60,000 nucleotides of DNA from contig CM043947.1 of NCBI GenBank assembly GCA_014529385.2, forward strand, positions 130,905,891-130,965,890, written 5' to 3'. Shown in pieces: positions 25,610 through 38,040 of this stretch. How positions within the stretch are numbered: position 1 is the stretch's first letter; each line of letters starts with the position of its first letter. Origin of the DNA: Adiantum capillus-veneris (Eukaryota; Streptophyta; Polypodiopsida; Polypodiales; Pteridaceae). Below the pieces are notes generated by a model. It saw only the letters and a list, made by a program, of their open reading frames with translations. It had not been told where the DNA came from and did not search any database. Both the position numbers and the translations under genes were made by a program.

Positions 25610-25909
25610 GATTTTGTAGTGAGAAAATCAATAGTAGAATGGTGTGACAGAGTTGAGAATGTGGTCGTAAAAATAGAGACAAATCAAAGTATGATAGAGT
25701 TATAGAGAGTCAAGTGTAGGCTAATGACAATTCCAAAAAATCAATATAAAGAAAGAACTCTTGAGACGGCAGTTACTTACAGAGTAATTAATGCACATAT
25801 GTCTCAAAACAAATCCATGGAGAAACTTCAAGAGCTACTTGAATACATATTCAATTGGCTGCTAAAATGTTTTTAATGAATTTCTTACACAATGTCAAGT
25901 GGAATAGGG

Positions 25910-27973
25910 TGAAATATATCACGAATTGGTAGGTTGAAAATTTTGAGATTTTGATGCAAGGCCTAGTGCAAAGGATCTCTAAAGATAAGAAAAACTATGT
26001 TGGAAATTATTGCACCCTCTGCCTTGTGTCCTGTCATGGCATATGCAAGTGACAAGGGGAATTTGGATTTATGGTACCATGTCCCATTGACCAAAGTTCT
26101 CTTATGTTTTGTTCAACGAAGCATCATCTTCTTTCTAGTACAATGAATGAGGATATTGATACATGTAACATGTCCTTGTGTGTTCTGTGTTATCATATCG
26201 AAAGTGCATGTTGCACCATTTATTGCACCGACTGTCAAGTCGATGTTTTTAGTGATCATGCAGCGAGCACCAATTGCGATGGATGAGGACAATGATACAT
26301 GTAACCTGACCTTCTGTGTTTGGTGTTATCGCATCAATAGTGCATGTTGCACCGTTTGCTGCAGCAATTGTCAAATCGATGTTTTTAGTTATCATGTAGC
26401 GAGCACCGATTGCGATGGATTATAGCTCGTTGAACTTAGGGTTTAGGAGCCACTACTAAATATCATTTATGTTACTCGCTTTTGTCTTATTGTCAATTTG
26501 TGTAATGCCAGTTTGATTGTACAACTTATTCAAGGCAAGGTTGTTGTAGTGCTGGACGTTTAATCTATGAGTACACAATATCATAGTGGAGTTGTTGATG
26601 TAGTCATGAACATGCACTTCATCTATAATACATGCACCCAAGGTACAACTGATCTCATCTACGGTTGGTTTTCTTTTGCGAACAATGTTCAAGAATTAAA
26701 GGAATTCAGAGTCCATTGCATGTCTTACAGAGCATGACATCTTGTAGAAAGTTGCATGTAGCCAATGGACCAAGATATGACATGAGTAACAAAGCTCTCA
26801 TGCATGATATTACAAACTGGGGGTAGCTAAGCAAGATCATCAAGAAAGACATCATATTTCTTGCTAAAAGGATCCGCCAATGTACCACTTGCTACATTGA
26901 CAATTAGTCTTACAATAAGGTCAAAAGTCATTTGGGTTAGCATGGATAGCTCCTCTATGATTATAACATCTCCCTCTTTTATGCCCGAATATCTCTTATT
27001 GGTCTCATGAATAGAGAGGGGATACTGTCGATTCTGGTTGGTATCTTAAAAGGGTAATGGACTGTAGATGCAATGCTGCCAAGTCTTGTTGTTGCCGCTT
27101 TGATGGATACAGTAAGTATGACTGTCATGTTTCTTCTTAAGTATTCATATGTCAAATATTTGATTAGATGTGTTTTTCCACTCCTCGATGTTCCTTTCAC
27201 ACTGTGCAAACCATTCTTGGCAAGTCAACAACTTATTGTATATGTTCAATGGTTTCGTTGTGAGTTTTGAGTCGTTGACAACAGCGAACTCCTTTAATAT
27301 GGACAATGACTTTAGTCAATGGTGTTCCTTGGTTGAGTCATTGTTTGTCAATGATATCATTGTTTTGTAGTCTTTTGAAGTATCATATGGACAAGCTGCT
27401 TGATTTCTTCACCGACTAGCATATTTGTTGTGTATACTCTATAATATACATCTCCAAGTCCTTTTTGCTTTGGATAAGTTCCCATGCGTGACACTCTACA
27501 AAATAAGAGCCTATCATAAAATCGGGGGATAGTAGGTTGACCTCTCTTTGGAAGCATACATGACACATTAAGATATAATAGAAGAATGCCTTTGTATGGT
27601 GTCATGTATTGTATTGCATGAATCTAGAAAATCTTTTGTGATGTTTGATGGCATTTCCATAGTTGTCTAGCAAAGGTGTGGATTGTGCACTCTGCAATGA
27701 TCTTTTTTTGAGAATGTGGTTTTTATGGTATTCAAGGGCGGTTGGTCTAGAACAATACAAGTCAAAAGGGTGCATAACAACATTGTGTGATCTGAACATG
27801 ATACGTTGTCTAAGTTTTGGAGGCAATGAATCTATGTACAACACAACGTTGCTTTTTGTTATGACTGGAATCTTCAAGCAATTCAACGTAGATTCTATGG
27901 CAGAAACTGGCTTTGTCAAAAGTGCAGTAGCTATGAGTTGTAGTTTGATATTGTCAAGTCCTTCTAAGCCCAA
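25910..27973 (-). pseudogene. Helitron helicase region
   Basis: Helicase motifs appear in order on the minus strand. The P-loop reads GTSRSGKTHLIKYL (near 27,185). Then come STVHYPFKIPT, a Walker B reading VIIIEELSML (near 26,960, E-E for D-E), a block matching DPFSKKYDVFLDDLA with a stop before LPP, and ILCTHRLNVQHYN (near 26,590). After a duplicated IGAR-MITKNIDL segment, motif VI reads FPLSLAYAMTGHKAEG (near 26,040). The domain is Pif1-like, as in all autonomous Helitrons. Stops occur throughout. Confidence 0.85.
26141..26416 (-). repeat. Tandem duplication of a helicase motif block (2 x about 137 bp)
   Basis: Both copies carry the DNA for IGAR-[CY]-MITKNIDLT, then NGATCT, on the minus strand. 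On the plus strand each contains ATGAGGA-ATTGATACATGTAAC and GCATGTTGCACC. The helicase needs the block once, so the duplication arose after or during decay. Confidence 0.85.
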
Positions 27974-28090
27974 TTTTGTAACTACCTCTATAGCTATGTT
28001 TAATGTTCCAATTCTTTAGTCTTCATTATGTACTTGAGCAAGTAATATGATAAAGACGAGTTTGTGACAATGTGGATATTCATATGGGCA

Positions 28091-28121
28091 CCCTTTTTTT
28101 TTTGGGGGGGGGGGGGGGGGT
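28091..28121. repeat. T10-G18 homopolymer junction
   Basis: A run of T followed directly by a run of about 18 G lies between the Rep and helicase halves of the Helitron. It is prone to sequencing or assembly error, so the exact length is doubtful. Confidence 0.8.
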
Positions 28122-28319
28122 CACTATGCTTAAATTGTGTCTATCACATGTGTTCAAGGAATATTTCTAAAACTCCTTATCTGAGAATTTTTTACAAATA
28201 AAACTTGCACCCTTTTTCTATTCAATTTGTAATTTTTTTTCTCAACTCCATTTTATGGTACCCTTTTGTATGTAAAAATGTGAGAAAAATGAATTTCAAT
28301 AATCCCTAGTTTTGCTGCA

Positions 28320-29500
28320 CTCATGTGATAGTCACATAATTTTGAAGCGACCCCCCCAAGTGAGCACCCCAAAGGAGAATATTGGCTGCATGATAAGGAG
28401 CCACATTTTGATCTTTGTAAGTTGGCCAATAGTACATCCACTTCAAGGAATGAGGATCTAGAGCTGGGTAAGGGTTTGGTTGCCAATATCAGATGGAAAT
28501 CCGTATTTGAATTTTCCATTGTTATGCACATGACAAGCATCTTGACACACGTACATTTTTTTCTTGAGGACGAGCTCGCTAAGTGTCCTTGCATACATGT
28601 CATTGGCAATTGCGACAAGGATACGAACAAAAATCTCTGATGCTGTTTGCTTGATGTTGTTTGCATCCACCCATTCATGTCATTGGCAATTGCAATAGGG
28701 ATATGAGCAGAAATATTTGATGCTCTTTGCTTGATGTTGTTAGCATCCACCCATAAAATGACATGGGCATGGAGAGATTTCCTATTTTGGATCTCATACC
28801 GCACAAGGTGGTGATGAATTTGGCCTAGGATTTGACTTCCTTGTAAGATGTGAAGATTCAATGTGAATTATTTCAATCGATTGTGGAAGAGTAACGTTCA
28901 ATCAACAGGGCAATATTTCCAAGAGAACTCATGGTTGAATATTAGAGCTATCTTCTCGATCGTGCATACCTCATTCCATTTTGTGGCGGTCACTTCATCA
29001 ATTGTGAATGTAATGAATATGTTTGGTAGACCCCATGCATCAACCATGCTGATCAATAATGAATGTCTATGCCAACATGGATAGCTAGCAATTATCGCTG
29101 GAAGGTTGAAGTAAAGTATGTTTTGGATAGCTTCCTCATCGCTTGCATTTTTGTGCGTTCTTTTATACTTGTCAATATCTCTCTACAGAGCAGTAGTTTT
29201 TCTGTTGTTTGTGATTAAATTGCCTGCTTCAACTGGCACTTTAGTAGGAGATATGGCTTGTATAATGTATACAAAGAGAATAGGGTGTGGATTCTCATTT
29301 GAATATAGTCCCTGAATCAAATCTGTCCATAGTACTGACCATGCCCATATGGAAATAACAATGGAAAAACAACTGACTCTATTGTGATGTCTTTGAACTA
29401 TGACAGCTGGCTTGGCAATCCATTGTACATGAAGGAAGCAACATGGCTGATAAGCATATCTCCATTACGAGGTTTTATGGAACCAAATTCATGCATATTG
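28320..29500 (-). pseudogene. Helitron Rep (HUH endonuclease) region
   Basis: Near 28,780 the minus strand reads RYEIQNRKSLHAHVILWVD. The H-A-H is the two-histidine metal-binding motif of rolling-circle Rep nucleases. Upstream are the LLFHNRLK and HHLVRYE blocks. Downstream are CQDACHVHNNGKFKYGFP and, in another frame, DQNVAPYHAANILLWGAH. These are characteristic of plant Helitron Rep. A tandem duplication of about 79 bp (about 28,600-28,678 and 28,679-28,757) repeats the VDANNIKQ-AS-I-IAIANDM segment right after the HUH motif. Several frameshifts. Confidence 0.85.
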
Positions 29501-30009
29501 GATGTGGTATATGAATGTCTTCTTGATGGCTCAACCAATGTTTCCGAAATCGAGAAGCTACTTTTGTTTTGGGCCTGATCTATCAGGTCAAAGGGTTGTA
29601 GCTTATAATGGCGATGGATCATTTCACCTAGAACCTCTTCAGATAGTACACACTATCCTATTCTTTGGTGTGGTCGTTCGGCCATGCACTTATATCTCTA
29701 CAATATGGGATTTTTCTTGATGTTGAAAGCAAGGAAATTTAAAATGGTTGAGGTGGACAATTCATGAGTTGTAGAGTGTAGACAAGCATTACTTGACCAA
29801 TATATCGCCAGGTTATCTAGCAAGGACCTTCGCTCGAGTAATCCTCACGCTATTGCATATATAGTTTTTGTCACACTAATTGATACGTCGATAATGCTGA
29901 GAAACTGTGTATGTAGCTATCATGCAAAGAGAATTCGCTACATGTAGTCAGGTGCATGGACAACAACATATCTTGGATGGGAAGTAAATGTTTCAAAAGA
30001 AGTACAAGT

Positions 30010-30135
30010 CGTCTGAAAGGGTGGTAATGCGTGTGCTAGTCTCCACCCAACCATGCTATCTTATAGCCTCCCCCTAGTGTACACACTGTTCGGCCGTGCC
30101 GATGGCCTTGCCCATAGGACCCATGTCCTTACATT

Positions 30136-30137
<2 letters not shown>
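30010..30137 (-). repeat. Truncated 3' LTR of element 3
   Basis: Read from 30,137 on the minus strand, it begins TGTAAGGACATGGG and is homologous to the LTR start at 9,498. Similarity ends after CCACC...CCCTTTCA, where unrelated sequence near the Helitron begins. Only about 128 bp of the LTR remain. Confidence 0.85.
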
Positions 30138-30166
<29 letters not shown>

Positions 30167-30173
30167 TTGGAGA
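30138..30173 (-). repeat. Expanded polypurine tract, about 34 consecutive C on plus
   Basis: At the position of the polypurine tract (CCAAGGGGGGATAA in element 1) this copy has a homopolymer of some 34 G on the minus strand, next to the LTR start TGTAAG. Either the tract expanded by slippage or the length is an assembly artefact. Confidence 0.85.
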
Positions 30174-31775
30174 ATCATTTTCGTCCTCAAAAACGAACGT
30201 AGGAAAACGTTTCTTAAGGGCGGACATTCTCCCATGTAGAACCTTCTTCAGGTCTATCTAGCCATTTTACCAACACTTGTCGTCTAACATGATGTCTAGT
30301 GCGAAGCTCATGAGAATCCAAAATCTTTTCGGGCTCATGAGGAATGCTTGGCGGTTCGATAGGTCAACTAACACAGTTGTGTTAATGACGTTATCATTCT
30401 GTCCTAGCTGTTTTCGTAAACGGCTAACATGAAAAACAAGATGAACTCGTGAGTGCTCTGGAAGAGCTAACTTATAGGCCACTTGATCTATACGTTTGAT
30501 AATGGTAAATGTTCCACAATAGCATGGTGAAAGTTTAGCAACTTTTCCCGTCTTCAGACTTTTTGAATGCTCCAGAACTTTGAGGAAAACCTTGTCTCCT
30601 TTTTTGAAAGTAGCAAGGCGATGATGCTCATCTGCGTACTTCTTATATCGATCTGGATCTTGCTTAACATTCTGTTTAGCAACTCGAAGCATGTTAAAAT
30701 GGTCTTGGAGAAAATCCTTTGCTTGTTGTATCTTCTCCTTAGCCAACCCCATCGTAACGGGTGATCTAGGTTAAAATCCATATACAAGCATAAATGGACT
30801 AAACCCTGTAGTCACATGCTTTGAACTATTATAAGCAAATTCCAATATAGGTAAGTAGTCTTCCCAATTGGTTTGCTTATTGCTAACGTACGCTCGTAGC
30901 ATATCCTCTAGCACTTGATTAACTCTTTCTGTTTGACCATTCCTTTTAGGATGATCAGCCGTACTCAGATTAAGTTTAGTTTCCAACTTTTGGAACACAG
31001 CTCTCCAGAAGTGATTATCGAACTTTCGATCTCTGTCACTAATGATACTAGCTGGAAGACCGTAGAGTTTATATATATTCTCTACAAATAGACGTGATAA
31101 TTCTCGGTGTCTTAACCGTAGTCTTAGTGGGAATAAATCAACCCATCTTTGTGAGACGGTCTACAATTACCCAAATGGCATCATGGCCACAATTTGTAGT
31201 AGGTAGTCCTACTACAAAATCCATAGCGATACTCTCCCACTTACCTTTTGGAATCTTAAAGGATGTAAAAGGCCACCTACCTTGAGGCGCTCTGCTTTAT
31301 TAACTTGGCATTGTTGGCAGTTTAGTACGTACTCTTGAACATCATGATGTAAGCCCGGCCAATAAAATTGCCGTCGAACTAAGGCATACGTCTTACGAAT
31401 ACCTGGATGACCAGCACTTGGACTATCGTGACACTCAAATAAGATTTGGCGCCTAGTGTCTGAGTCCTTTGGCACACATACTCTACCTTTGTGGAGTAAG
31501 TAGACATCATCAATGGAAAAATTCTTCCATCGCTTAAGCTCTTTCTGAGTAGGGGCGGAGCTTTGTGTCTTGGAGTTTCTATTTGTGCGTGCAGAGACAT
31601 GTTGATCTGGCTGCTCAAAGACATGTGAGTGTGAGGGATCACTTTTTAAAACTGCACTCCACACTTTAGCATATGATTGATCTTGTGCACACTTGCCACG
31701 TAATGACTCCAAAAATACACTCTTTAGTTCCGTGAAAGCAAGTGAATTAATATGAGGCATCTGACTTAGTCAGCC
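30174..31775 (-). pseudogene. Integrase and chromodomain of element 3
   Basis: The minus-strand frame from 31,775 starts at the end of RNase H (M-P-H-I-N-S-L) and continues into the integrase zinc domain ([44 protein letters not shown]). The core is broken by frameshifts (31,212, 31,000) but shows QTERVNQVLEDML and a 30,752-30,267 frame with the C-terminal domain ([30 protein letters not shown]). Chromodomain sequence follows in another frame down to the polypurine tract. It is closely related to element 1 throughout. Confidence 0.87.
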
Positions 31776-32040
31776 CTTCTCCTCCTTGAGTGACTGGAAT
31801 GCTGAGAGTCTCTGGCCTCTTCAGCATTACTCTGCTACTCATGAGCCTCAATCTTACTCTCGGGGTTCCTCTTAGTATCAAACTCTCTTTCTGACACTTC
31901 TGGAATAGGGTCTAATTGTGTGGAATCAGTGTGCAACTAGGTTGACGATTTTCTACCATGATTGACTCTAGGCGGCATGTTTGTAGCTAAGAATTCTAAC
32001 TGGGAGACGAAGCTCGCTGGTCTAAGAGCAATTAGCTCTA
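31776..32040 (-). pseudogene. gag N-terminus fragment of the element 3 mosaic
   Basis: Just inside the primer site, a minus-strand ATG near 31,979 opens MPPRVNHGRKSST, a start common for plant gypsy gag proteins. A stop follows early, then a charged region ending in S-R-R-R-R-A-D near 31,780. There the sequence passes directly into the RNase H/integrase end. The rest of gag, protease, RT and most of RNase H are absent. Confidence 0.6.
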
Positions 32041-32056
32041 GCCACCAGGATCGCCA
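32041..32056 (-). other. Primer-binding site of the 5' LTR
   Basis: The minus-strand sequence TGGCGATCCTGGTGGC lies three bases inside the LTR end. It starts with the TGG expected opposite a tRNA CCA end. The tRNA was not identified, and it differs from the initiator-Met sites at 23,960, 33,489 and 53,017. Confidence 0.6.
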
Positions 32057-32059
32057 AAA

Positions 32060-32545
32060 TGGAATGGGAGCTGGTCTCTTCAGACAGCTATTCTAGTGTT
32101 AGAGTTCAGAGCTACTGATTATCTAGGGAGTTCAGTTAGTGAGGATTGGAACATAGTATTGGACTGAAATAGAGAGCTGAACTGGAATGATGTACTGAAA
32201 TGAAAGACACAACTAGAAGACGGGAAATGGTATTTGTATATTCAAATCAATAGCTCAAGGATAATCAGTATAGTGTACTATAGGCTTAAGCTCAGATGAA
32301 GTATGTGGATTGATTACAGGAGTAAATGATTACAGGGGTGAATCTAGAAGCTAAGAGCTTGTAAATTGAAGGTGTGAAAAAGCCAAAAATATTGGTTATA
32401 GTGTAGCGGGTTCTATCTATAGTTCTCAAAGTTACTACAGTAACTACGGTAATTACTACCAATGTAGCTGTTCTCGCTTTCCGCTGGTCGACCTTCTAAG
32501 GAGTAGTTTCCCCACCTACTGGGACTGTCCTCGCCTTCTACAACA
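32060..32545 (-). repeat. 5' LTR, 486 bp, family unlike the 3' LTR of element 3
   Basis: On the minus strand it runs from TGTTGTAGAAGGCGAGG (32,545) to CA at 32,060, next to a primer site and gag start. It does not resemble the TGTAAGGACATGGG LTR at 30,137, so the two ends of this insertion belong to different families. Confidence 0.7.
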
Positions 32546-32559
32546 TAATACAAATTTTG

Positions 32560-33305
32560 ACGCTTTTTAAAAAATGGAAAGTATCACATTTGGTACTACT
32601 GATCCAGTTTGGCACTATGTAGTATACATAAAAGTTTTTTTTGGTACAATGAATTCAATTTGGTACTATGAATTATAAAGAAATGTTCCCAATTTGGTAC
32701 TATGCAGGGTGCTTTGAGTTTGCATGCATAGCACCTTAGAGATCCACAATCTCAATTTGGTACTTTTGGGCGTCACTCAAACTTGGTAGAATGATACCAA
32801 ATTGGGTTTGGAAACAAATTTGGTGACTTCAGAGTATTTTGCAAAGTACCAAACTGGATACATAGTACCAACATTGGAGCTTTTCTCTACCCACAAAAAC
32901 CAGTTTGGTACTAGGGATCCAATTTGGTACTATGCAGTTTACAAAAAAATTACCGAATTGGGTACTTTGTAGGGTGCGTGCACCTTAGGGGATCCATAGT
33001 ACCAAATTTGGTGCGTCTATGCAGTTTGTTAATATACATGGTGCTGTTAGTGTGCCCGCATAGTACCCTATGGGATCCATAATACCAAATTTTGCGCTTT
33101 TAAGCAACATAGTACCAAAGATTATATGCAACTTAATTCTTTTGGGCACTAACCACTGTAGGTAGTATAGTTCTTAAAACAAAGTTTTTGCTTTTAGGGG
33201 ACTTGCATAGGTTACATAGAACCAAATTTGGTGCTTCTCTACACCCAATTGGTACTATAGTTTGATTTTTGGCAGTACAGTGCCAAATCTGGTATTTAAG
33301 AACGA
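32560..33305. repeat. Iterated TTTGGTACTATG motif array
   Basis: AATTTGGTACTATG and its complement GTACCAAATT recur more than fifteen times in about 745 bp, in both orientations and with irregular spacing. The array resumes after the chromovirus at 39,140-39,190, including the 18-bp palindrome AGTACCAAATTTGGTACT at 39,153-39,170. The two parts were therefore one block before the insertion. No coding capacity is seen. Confidence 0.8.
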
Positions 33306-33310
33306 GTTAA

Positions 33311-33487
33311 TGTCAGGCCAAGGGCTAGAGGACAGGGCCTAACCTAGGGGAGTCCAGGACTTAGGCCAAGGGCCGGACTGAAGGTGTGGACAGGGGATCC
33401 GTTAAGGGCAAAGGGCCATGGGCTCTCCTATAATAGGTTGGTTGGGAGGAGGATGGATCCAGTATTCAATCTCCTCTGGGTTTTACA
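33311..33487 (+). repeat. 5' LTR of element 6
   Basis: A 177-bp LTR with TG...CA ends. CTCCTATAATAGG at about 33,426-33,438 is a likely TATA region. Its partner is at 38,967-39,139. Confidence 0.88.
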
Positions 33488-33488
33488 T

Positions 33489-33500
33489 TGGTATCAAAGC
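33489..33500 (+). other. PBS of element 6 (initiator tRNA-Met type)
   Basis: TGGTATCAAAGC lies one base after the 5' LTR. It differs at one position from the common TGGTATCAGAGC. Confidence 0.85.
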
Positions 33501-33556
33501 AAGGTTGAGAGGAAGGAGAAGGGGCGTGGAGTCTCAAGGAGTGCATGTTCTCGGTC

Positions 33557-33659
<103 letters not shown>

Positions 33660-36060
33660 CGTGTATATTCCCATGGCTGAGCATGGCTCTTGCCTGGAGG
33701 AAGGAGATGGGCGCCATGCATGAAGCATGCAAGTGGTGATTTCATGAAGCATGCAAGAGGAGGGTCGTGGAAGTAGCGGCCTGCACAAGCCAGGGAGAGG
33801 ACAACAGAAATTTTCGTGGGCAGCGACCCTTGTCTGCAAAAGTGAGGAGCATGGCCTGCATGTTTTGAAGTGAGAATGACTCCAAATGGGATCACCCCAT
33901 CATGTACATCACATTTTGTTTTTTCGAATAGGGCCGAAAGGCTCTACATGGAGCGGTGCGAGCACTTCTTCTCCATTTGTGTTGTCTGTAGCAAACCTCC
34001 ATAGCTTCTTTCTTTTGTTTCCCATTAAAATACCCAAAAGTTGGACATCCCCAATTTCCTAAAACCCAAGAGCTTGTGTCCACACTCGGCCTTGTTGACT
34101 TGAGCAACGATCGCGAGTGCAACATTGTGAAGGTTTTGCGGTACATGACGATATGCAAGAGATCTACCAGCTATGTAATGTTCTTGTGACTATCCTCAGC
34201 AAGGCCGGTCGGGTGGAAATTCTACAGTTTACATGGGTAACAAATTACAAGTTGAACAACGATTTCTAGAGGAGTCTCAATGAGCAGTTCTTGTCTTGTC
34301 AAGCCGACCATGAGTATGGCCATGAAGAGTATTTTCAGAAATTCCAAGCAAGGCCAATCTCGGCATGGCCAACTTCTTGTCACTCCTTCTAGAAGCTAAC
34401 AAACATGCTAGCCATACAAGTAGGCCACTCCCATTGAGCCCATGTTCGACAGAGGGAGGAAAGTCCTTAGCACCACCAGTAAGGGCTGAGACATGCAGGG
34501 CATGGAAAGTACAAGAATGACATTGGAAAGCATCCGATTTATAGCATGTGAAGAACTACAGATACAAACCTTCAACAATATCTGAATGCCATAGTCCACT
34601 GCAAATCAAGGACTAAATCAACAAGTAGCATGTTCTCAAGATTCTCCAAGGGAGCTTTAATCCAAGGGATGTGCTCGTGGATTGACTTGAACAAGGTTCC
34701 GATGGAGCACCAGGACCGAGACTGCTGATCAACAGGTAGCGGTGGCAACGAATGTTGATACACCGCAGTTTTCTAGGACATGGATCTTAGGTGGGTTGTC
34801 TATCATTCATGAAATCAGGCAACAACGGGACCCATCCATTGTCGGCAAGCGTGCAGCCAATCAGGTACAAGGTACATGTTTTGCATGACTTTTTTTTCTT
34901 TTTGTTTTTCAATACATATTACAATTTGACATGGTCAATTATTTGTGAATGCTCGACATGGTCGACTTTCTTTTGTAATGCCGTTGTCAACTGGCAAGAG
35001 TATCTGTTTGCTATGCGCACCAGTACTACATGAGTACTTATGTGAAGCAAGGCTTCCCTTTTGGTATTTGGCATCACGCTTTCCACAGTTTGGAATATGC
35101 TCTTAGCATACAAACTGGAGTGAACTTTCCACGAAGTTGCAGGTTTTTACATCCCATATAGGTGTATATGCTGCATACACTCACTCACTCACTCCTAGAG
35201 TACATATGGCTATACTACATACACTCACTCACTCACTCCTGGAGTACATATGGCTATGAGCCGGATTCGAGAAAACTACCAGAAACCTTGCCACACGTGG
35301 GCGACAAGGTTAGTCCATTTAAAGTTATGCTGGTTTTGTATATGTTTTACTTTCCCTTTTGGACAATATTTCTCTACTATGCCATGCAAAGTGCTTGGAC
35401 ATACTCCATCAGAGGCCGCTGTACAAAGCAACGTGCTTTGCTTGACTTTAGATCAACAAGTCTTATGTGCACAAGTCTTATCGATTGATTTTAGATCAAC
35501 AAGTCTTATGTGCACAAGTCTTATCGATTGATTTTAGATCAACAATAATGGCACACATCTTTAGCACTATGTGGATATAAGCTCATAGTTTCCGCAATGG
35601 TGCACTATGATGTATCCATGCCAGTGTAATCGTGCAAGGCATGTATACCAGTGGCTCACATGGTTGAGACTATCATTGAATCCAAGGGCTTATCATTCCA
35701 TTTTTTGATCTGTATGCATGGCATACTAGTATGATGTGTCACACCACCCATCATTGTATATGCTTCCAATATAGCACTAGCTACTCTATCAAGGATGAGC
35801 TTAGTTTTTGTTGTTTTTAGACATTTTATTTTTATGTTTCTTCATAGGAAACATGCCATACATCTGCACCCTGATACAGTCACACTCACATACATGGTAA
35901 GTGGGTTAAAATGTGACTTTTGGTACCTCTCTCTACGAGGGCATGGTACAATTACACTGCTGTACGCTTCTAGGATAAGCTATGACACAGACATAGTCTG
36001 CATGGGATCATATTCAAGGGACATACAAAACATTAGAATAAAGGGATTTCCTCAGCCCAA

Positions 36061-36125
<65 letters not shown>

Positions 36126-38040
36126 CCTCCAACTTCTATGTGGGAAAGGTGAAAGTAGACATGATTTTATTGCAATCTTTCTATGCTAATATGGTAACAG
36201 GAAGGGCTACAAGCTACCAGGAAGGGCTACAAGCCATCAGGAAGGGCTAAGAGCCATCTATTACCACCTATTCAAGCATGGCTACGAGCCATCGATTTGT
36301 AAATGGACAAGCAAGAGTCTTGCCATTAGTGATTTTGAACATCTCAAACTCATCCGTGCTTATCTCTACCAAGGTGTAAGGATGAAGCCAGCATTTTAGA
36401 CCGTACAACTACTCACAAAAACACCACATTATGGATTTTTAGATGTGACAACGATCTCGTTGTGCATACGACTCCAATTTTAGTGGCGCTCCTATTAGCA
36501 CTAAGAGTGCTCATATGAGTACAATTTGGGGTAAGACACAACACGTGATTACTAAATCACTTAGTAAGGGTTGATGGTCCATTCTTGGAACCTTCACACT
36601 TGCAGTTTCAAGGAAAGACGTCCACAAACTGCCAAGGGGTGGTGAAAATATTTCAACTTCAAAAGTAATAAACTGCCAATGGCAACAACCCAACAAGGGT
36701 CACGGACAAGGGCCAAGGGCCAATTGCTCGTTGAGTAGTTTTCATGCAACATTTAACCAAGGGGTTTGATAATGTTGCTTCAATCAAGGGGTCTAGATTG
36801 CAAAGGCAACACCCAAGGTTACATGTGCAATCATGTGCAATACTACTTGCATATTACTAATTTTCAATTCATGTTCCTAGGCCTTTGCAGGCGGGAAATT
36901 TGGAGAGATGCCTACAAATAAGTGAACACTATGTTCACCCTCTAGGTACGCATCCAATTTGGTTTTATGTTTTCTGGTTTTCTTTTTCTATGTAGGATAC
37001 ATAAACTATGTTGTCATCCATTTTTTTATCTTCAACGAGATGACAAGGTCATGTAAGAGCCAAGCCTTTGGGGTTGTAGTGTCCAACATAAGTTTTGCAT
37101 TATGCTGTTATAGACCCATTTGTAGGGTTTACTTGGCACATGTTGTCACATGGGATACAACATGGTCTAGGGACTCAAGGAGTTTGGTTTAGCCAGTGTG
37201 GAGCAAGGCTAATGAGGGTGTCCCTCTCACTCCCATCGTAGTGTGTTTGCAATTACCTCCACGCACAAGTACATCTTCTACTTGAAGGATGTTCTTTTTT
37301 CAGACATTCTTACATGAGACATATTCCACATGTGGAGAATATGCATCTCTGGGACTGGCACTGGCGCCTCTATTTCAAGTATGTGTTACGACAAAGTCCT
37401 TAGGTGCTGGTCAAATCTGTATTCTAGACCATTTTTAGCACGACGTATCCGGAACAATTTTGGTGGCCAAAAATTGTCGGATACTTAAAATGACTTGTTC
37501 ATGTACAACCTAGTATGTAGGTTACATGCCAAAAATTGTCCGATACTTAAAATGACTTGGCATGTACAAGTACTGCTAAACAACATTACAGATGTGCTGA
37601 CAAAGTAGGTTGGCATGTACAGGTACTTAGTAGGTGTGCTAACAAAGTATGTTGGCACATCTGTAACAAGTAGGTTGACAAAGTATGTCAGCAAGGCTCT
37701 AAGTTGTTAATGAAAACGTTTCATTATTTTGTTCCTAGAAGTGATTAATGTTTCACCTTCTATTATGGTTCAAACATTTCAGCAAGGCTTGCAAATGATT
37801 TCCGTGGATAATATTTAGTTTCTTTTCAAAACTACTTACGTTTCTCTTTAATGTGTGCTACGAGCATCACATTTTCCATAAGTATTGGCAATGATGACTA
37901 TGGATATACAGGTTCGGATATGTTTTTTGCTAAATGCATGCACACTAGGTGTTATGGGCCCTAGTGTTTAGCAAAGGATGATTTGGGACGGCATGCATAT
38001 TCATCCCATCCGTGATTGCTTATGAAGCATTTTTTCACTT
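33660..38040 (+). other. Interior of element 6, no domain recognised
   Basis: Position implies former gag, protease and RT, but stops and indels prevent recognition by eye. Small repeats are visible: a 43-bp unit repeated twice plus a partial at 35,451-35,544, a roughly 44-bp unit with CACTCACTCACTCCT at about 35,172-35,255, about three CAGGAAGGGCTACAAGC units at about 36,198-36,258, (TC)n at about 36,064-36,122, and a TAGTAGGTGTGCT-ACAAAGTATGTTGG motif at about 37,628 and 38,459. Confidence 0.6.

Larger units (their letters stand above)
25610..29720 (-). mobile_element. Degenerate Helitron (Rep plus helicase)
   Basis: Minus-strand blocks occur in the order of a Helitron protein: FPLLFPYGHGQYYG (near 29,330), then MVDAWGLPNIFITFTIDE (near 29,030), the HUH Rep motif, C-rich and linker blocks (VLYIDSLPPKLRQRI near 27,830), and a Pif1-like helicase ending near 25,920. 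Stops and frame changes are frequent, so no protein is made. The termini (5' TC, 3' hairpin and CTRR) could not be placed. The right side adjoins a truncated gypsy LTR at 30,010 and the left side adjoins the 5' LTR of element 2. Confidence 0.85.

Noticed and set aside
26071-26425. Plus-strand Cys-rich duplicated peptides (I-D-T-C-N-x-x-x-C-V)
   Set aside because: They are the antisense of the duplicated Helitron helicase block; the minus-strand reading matches a known family.
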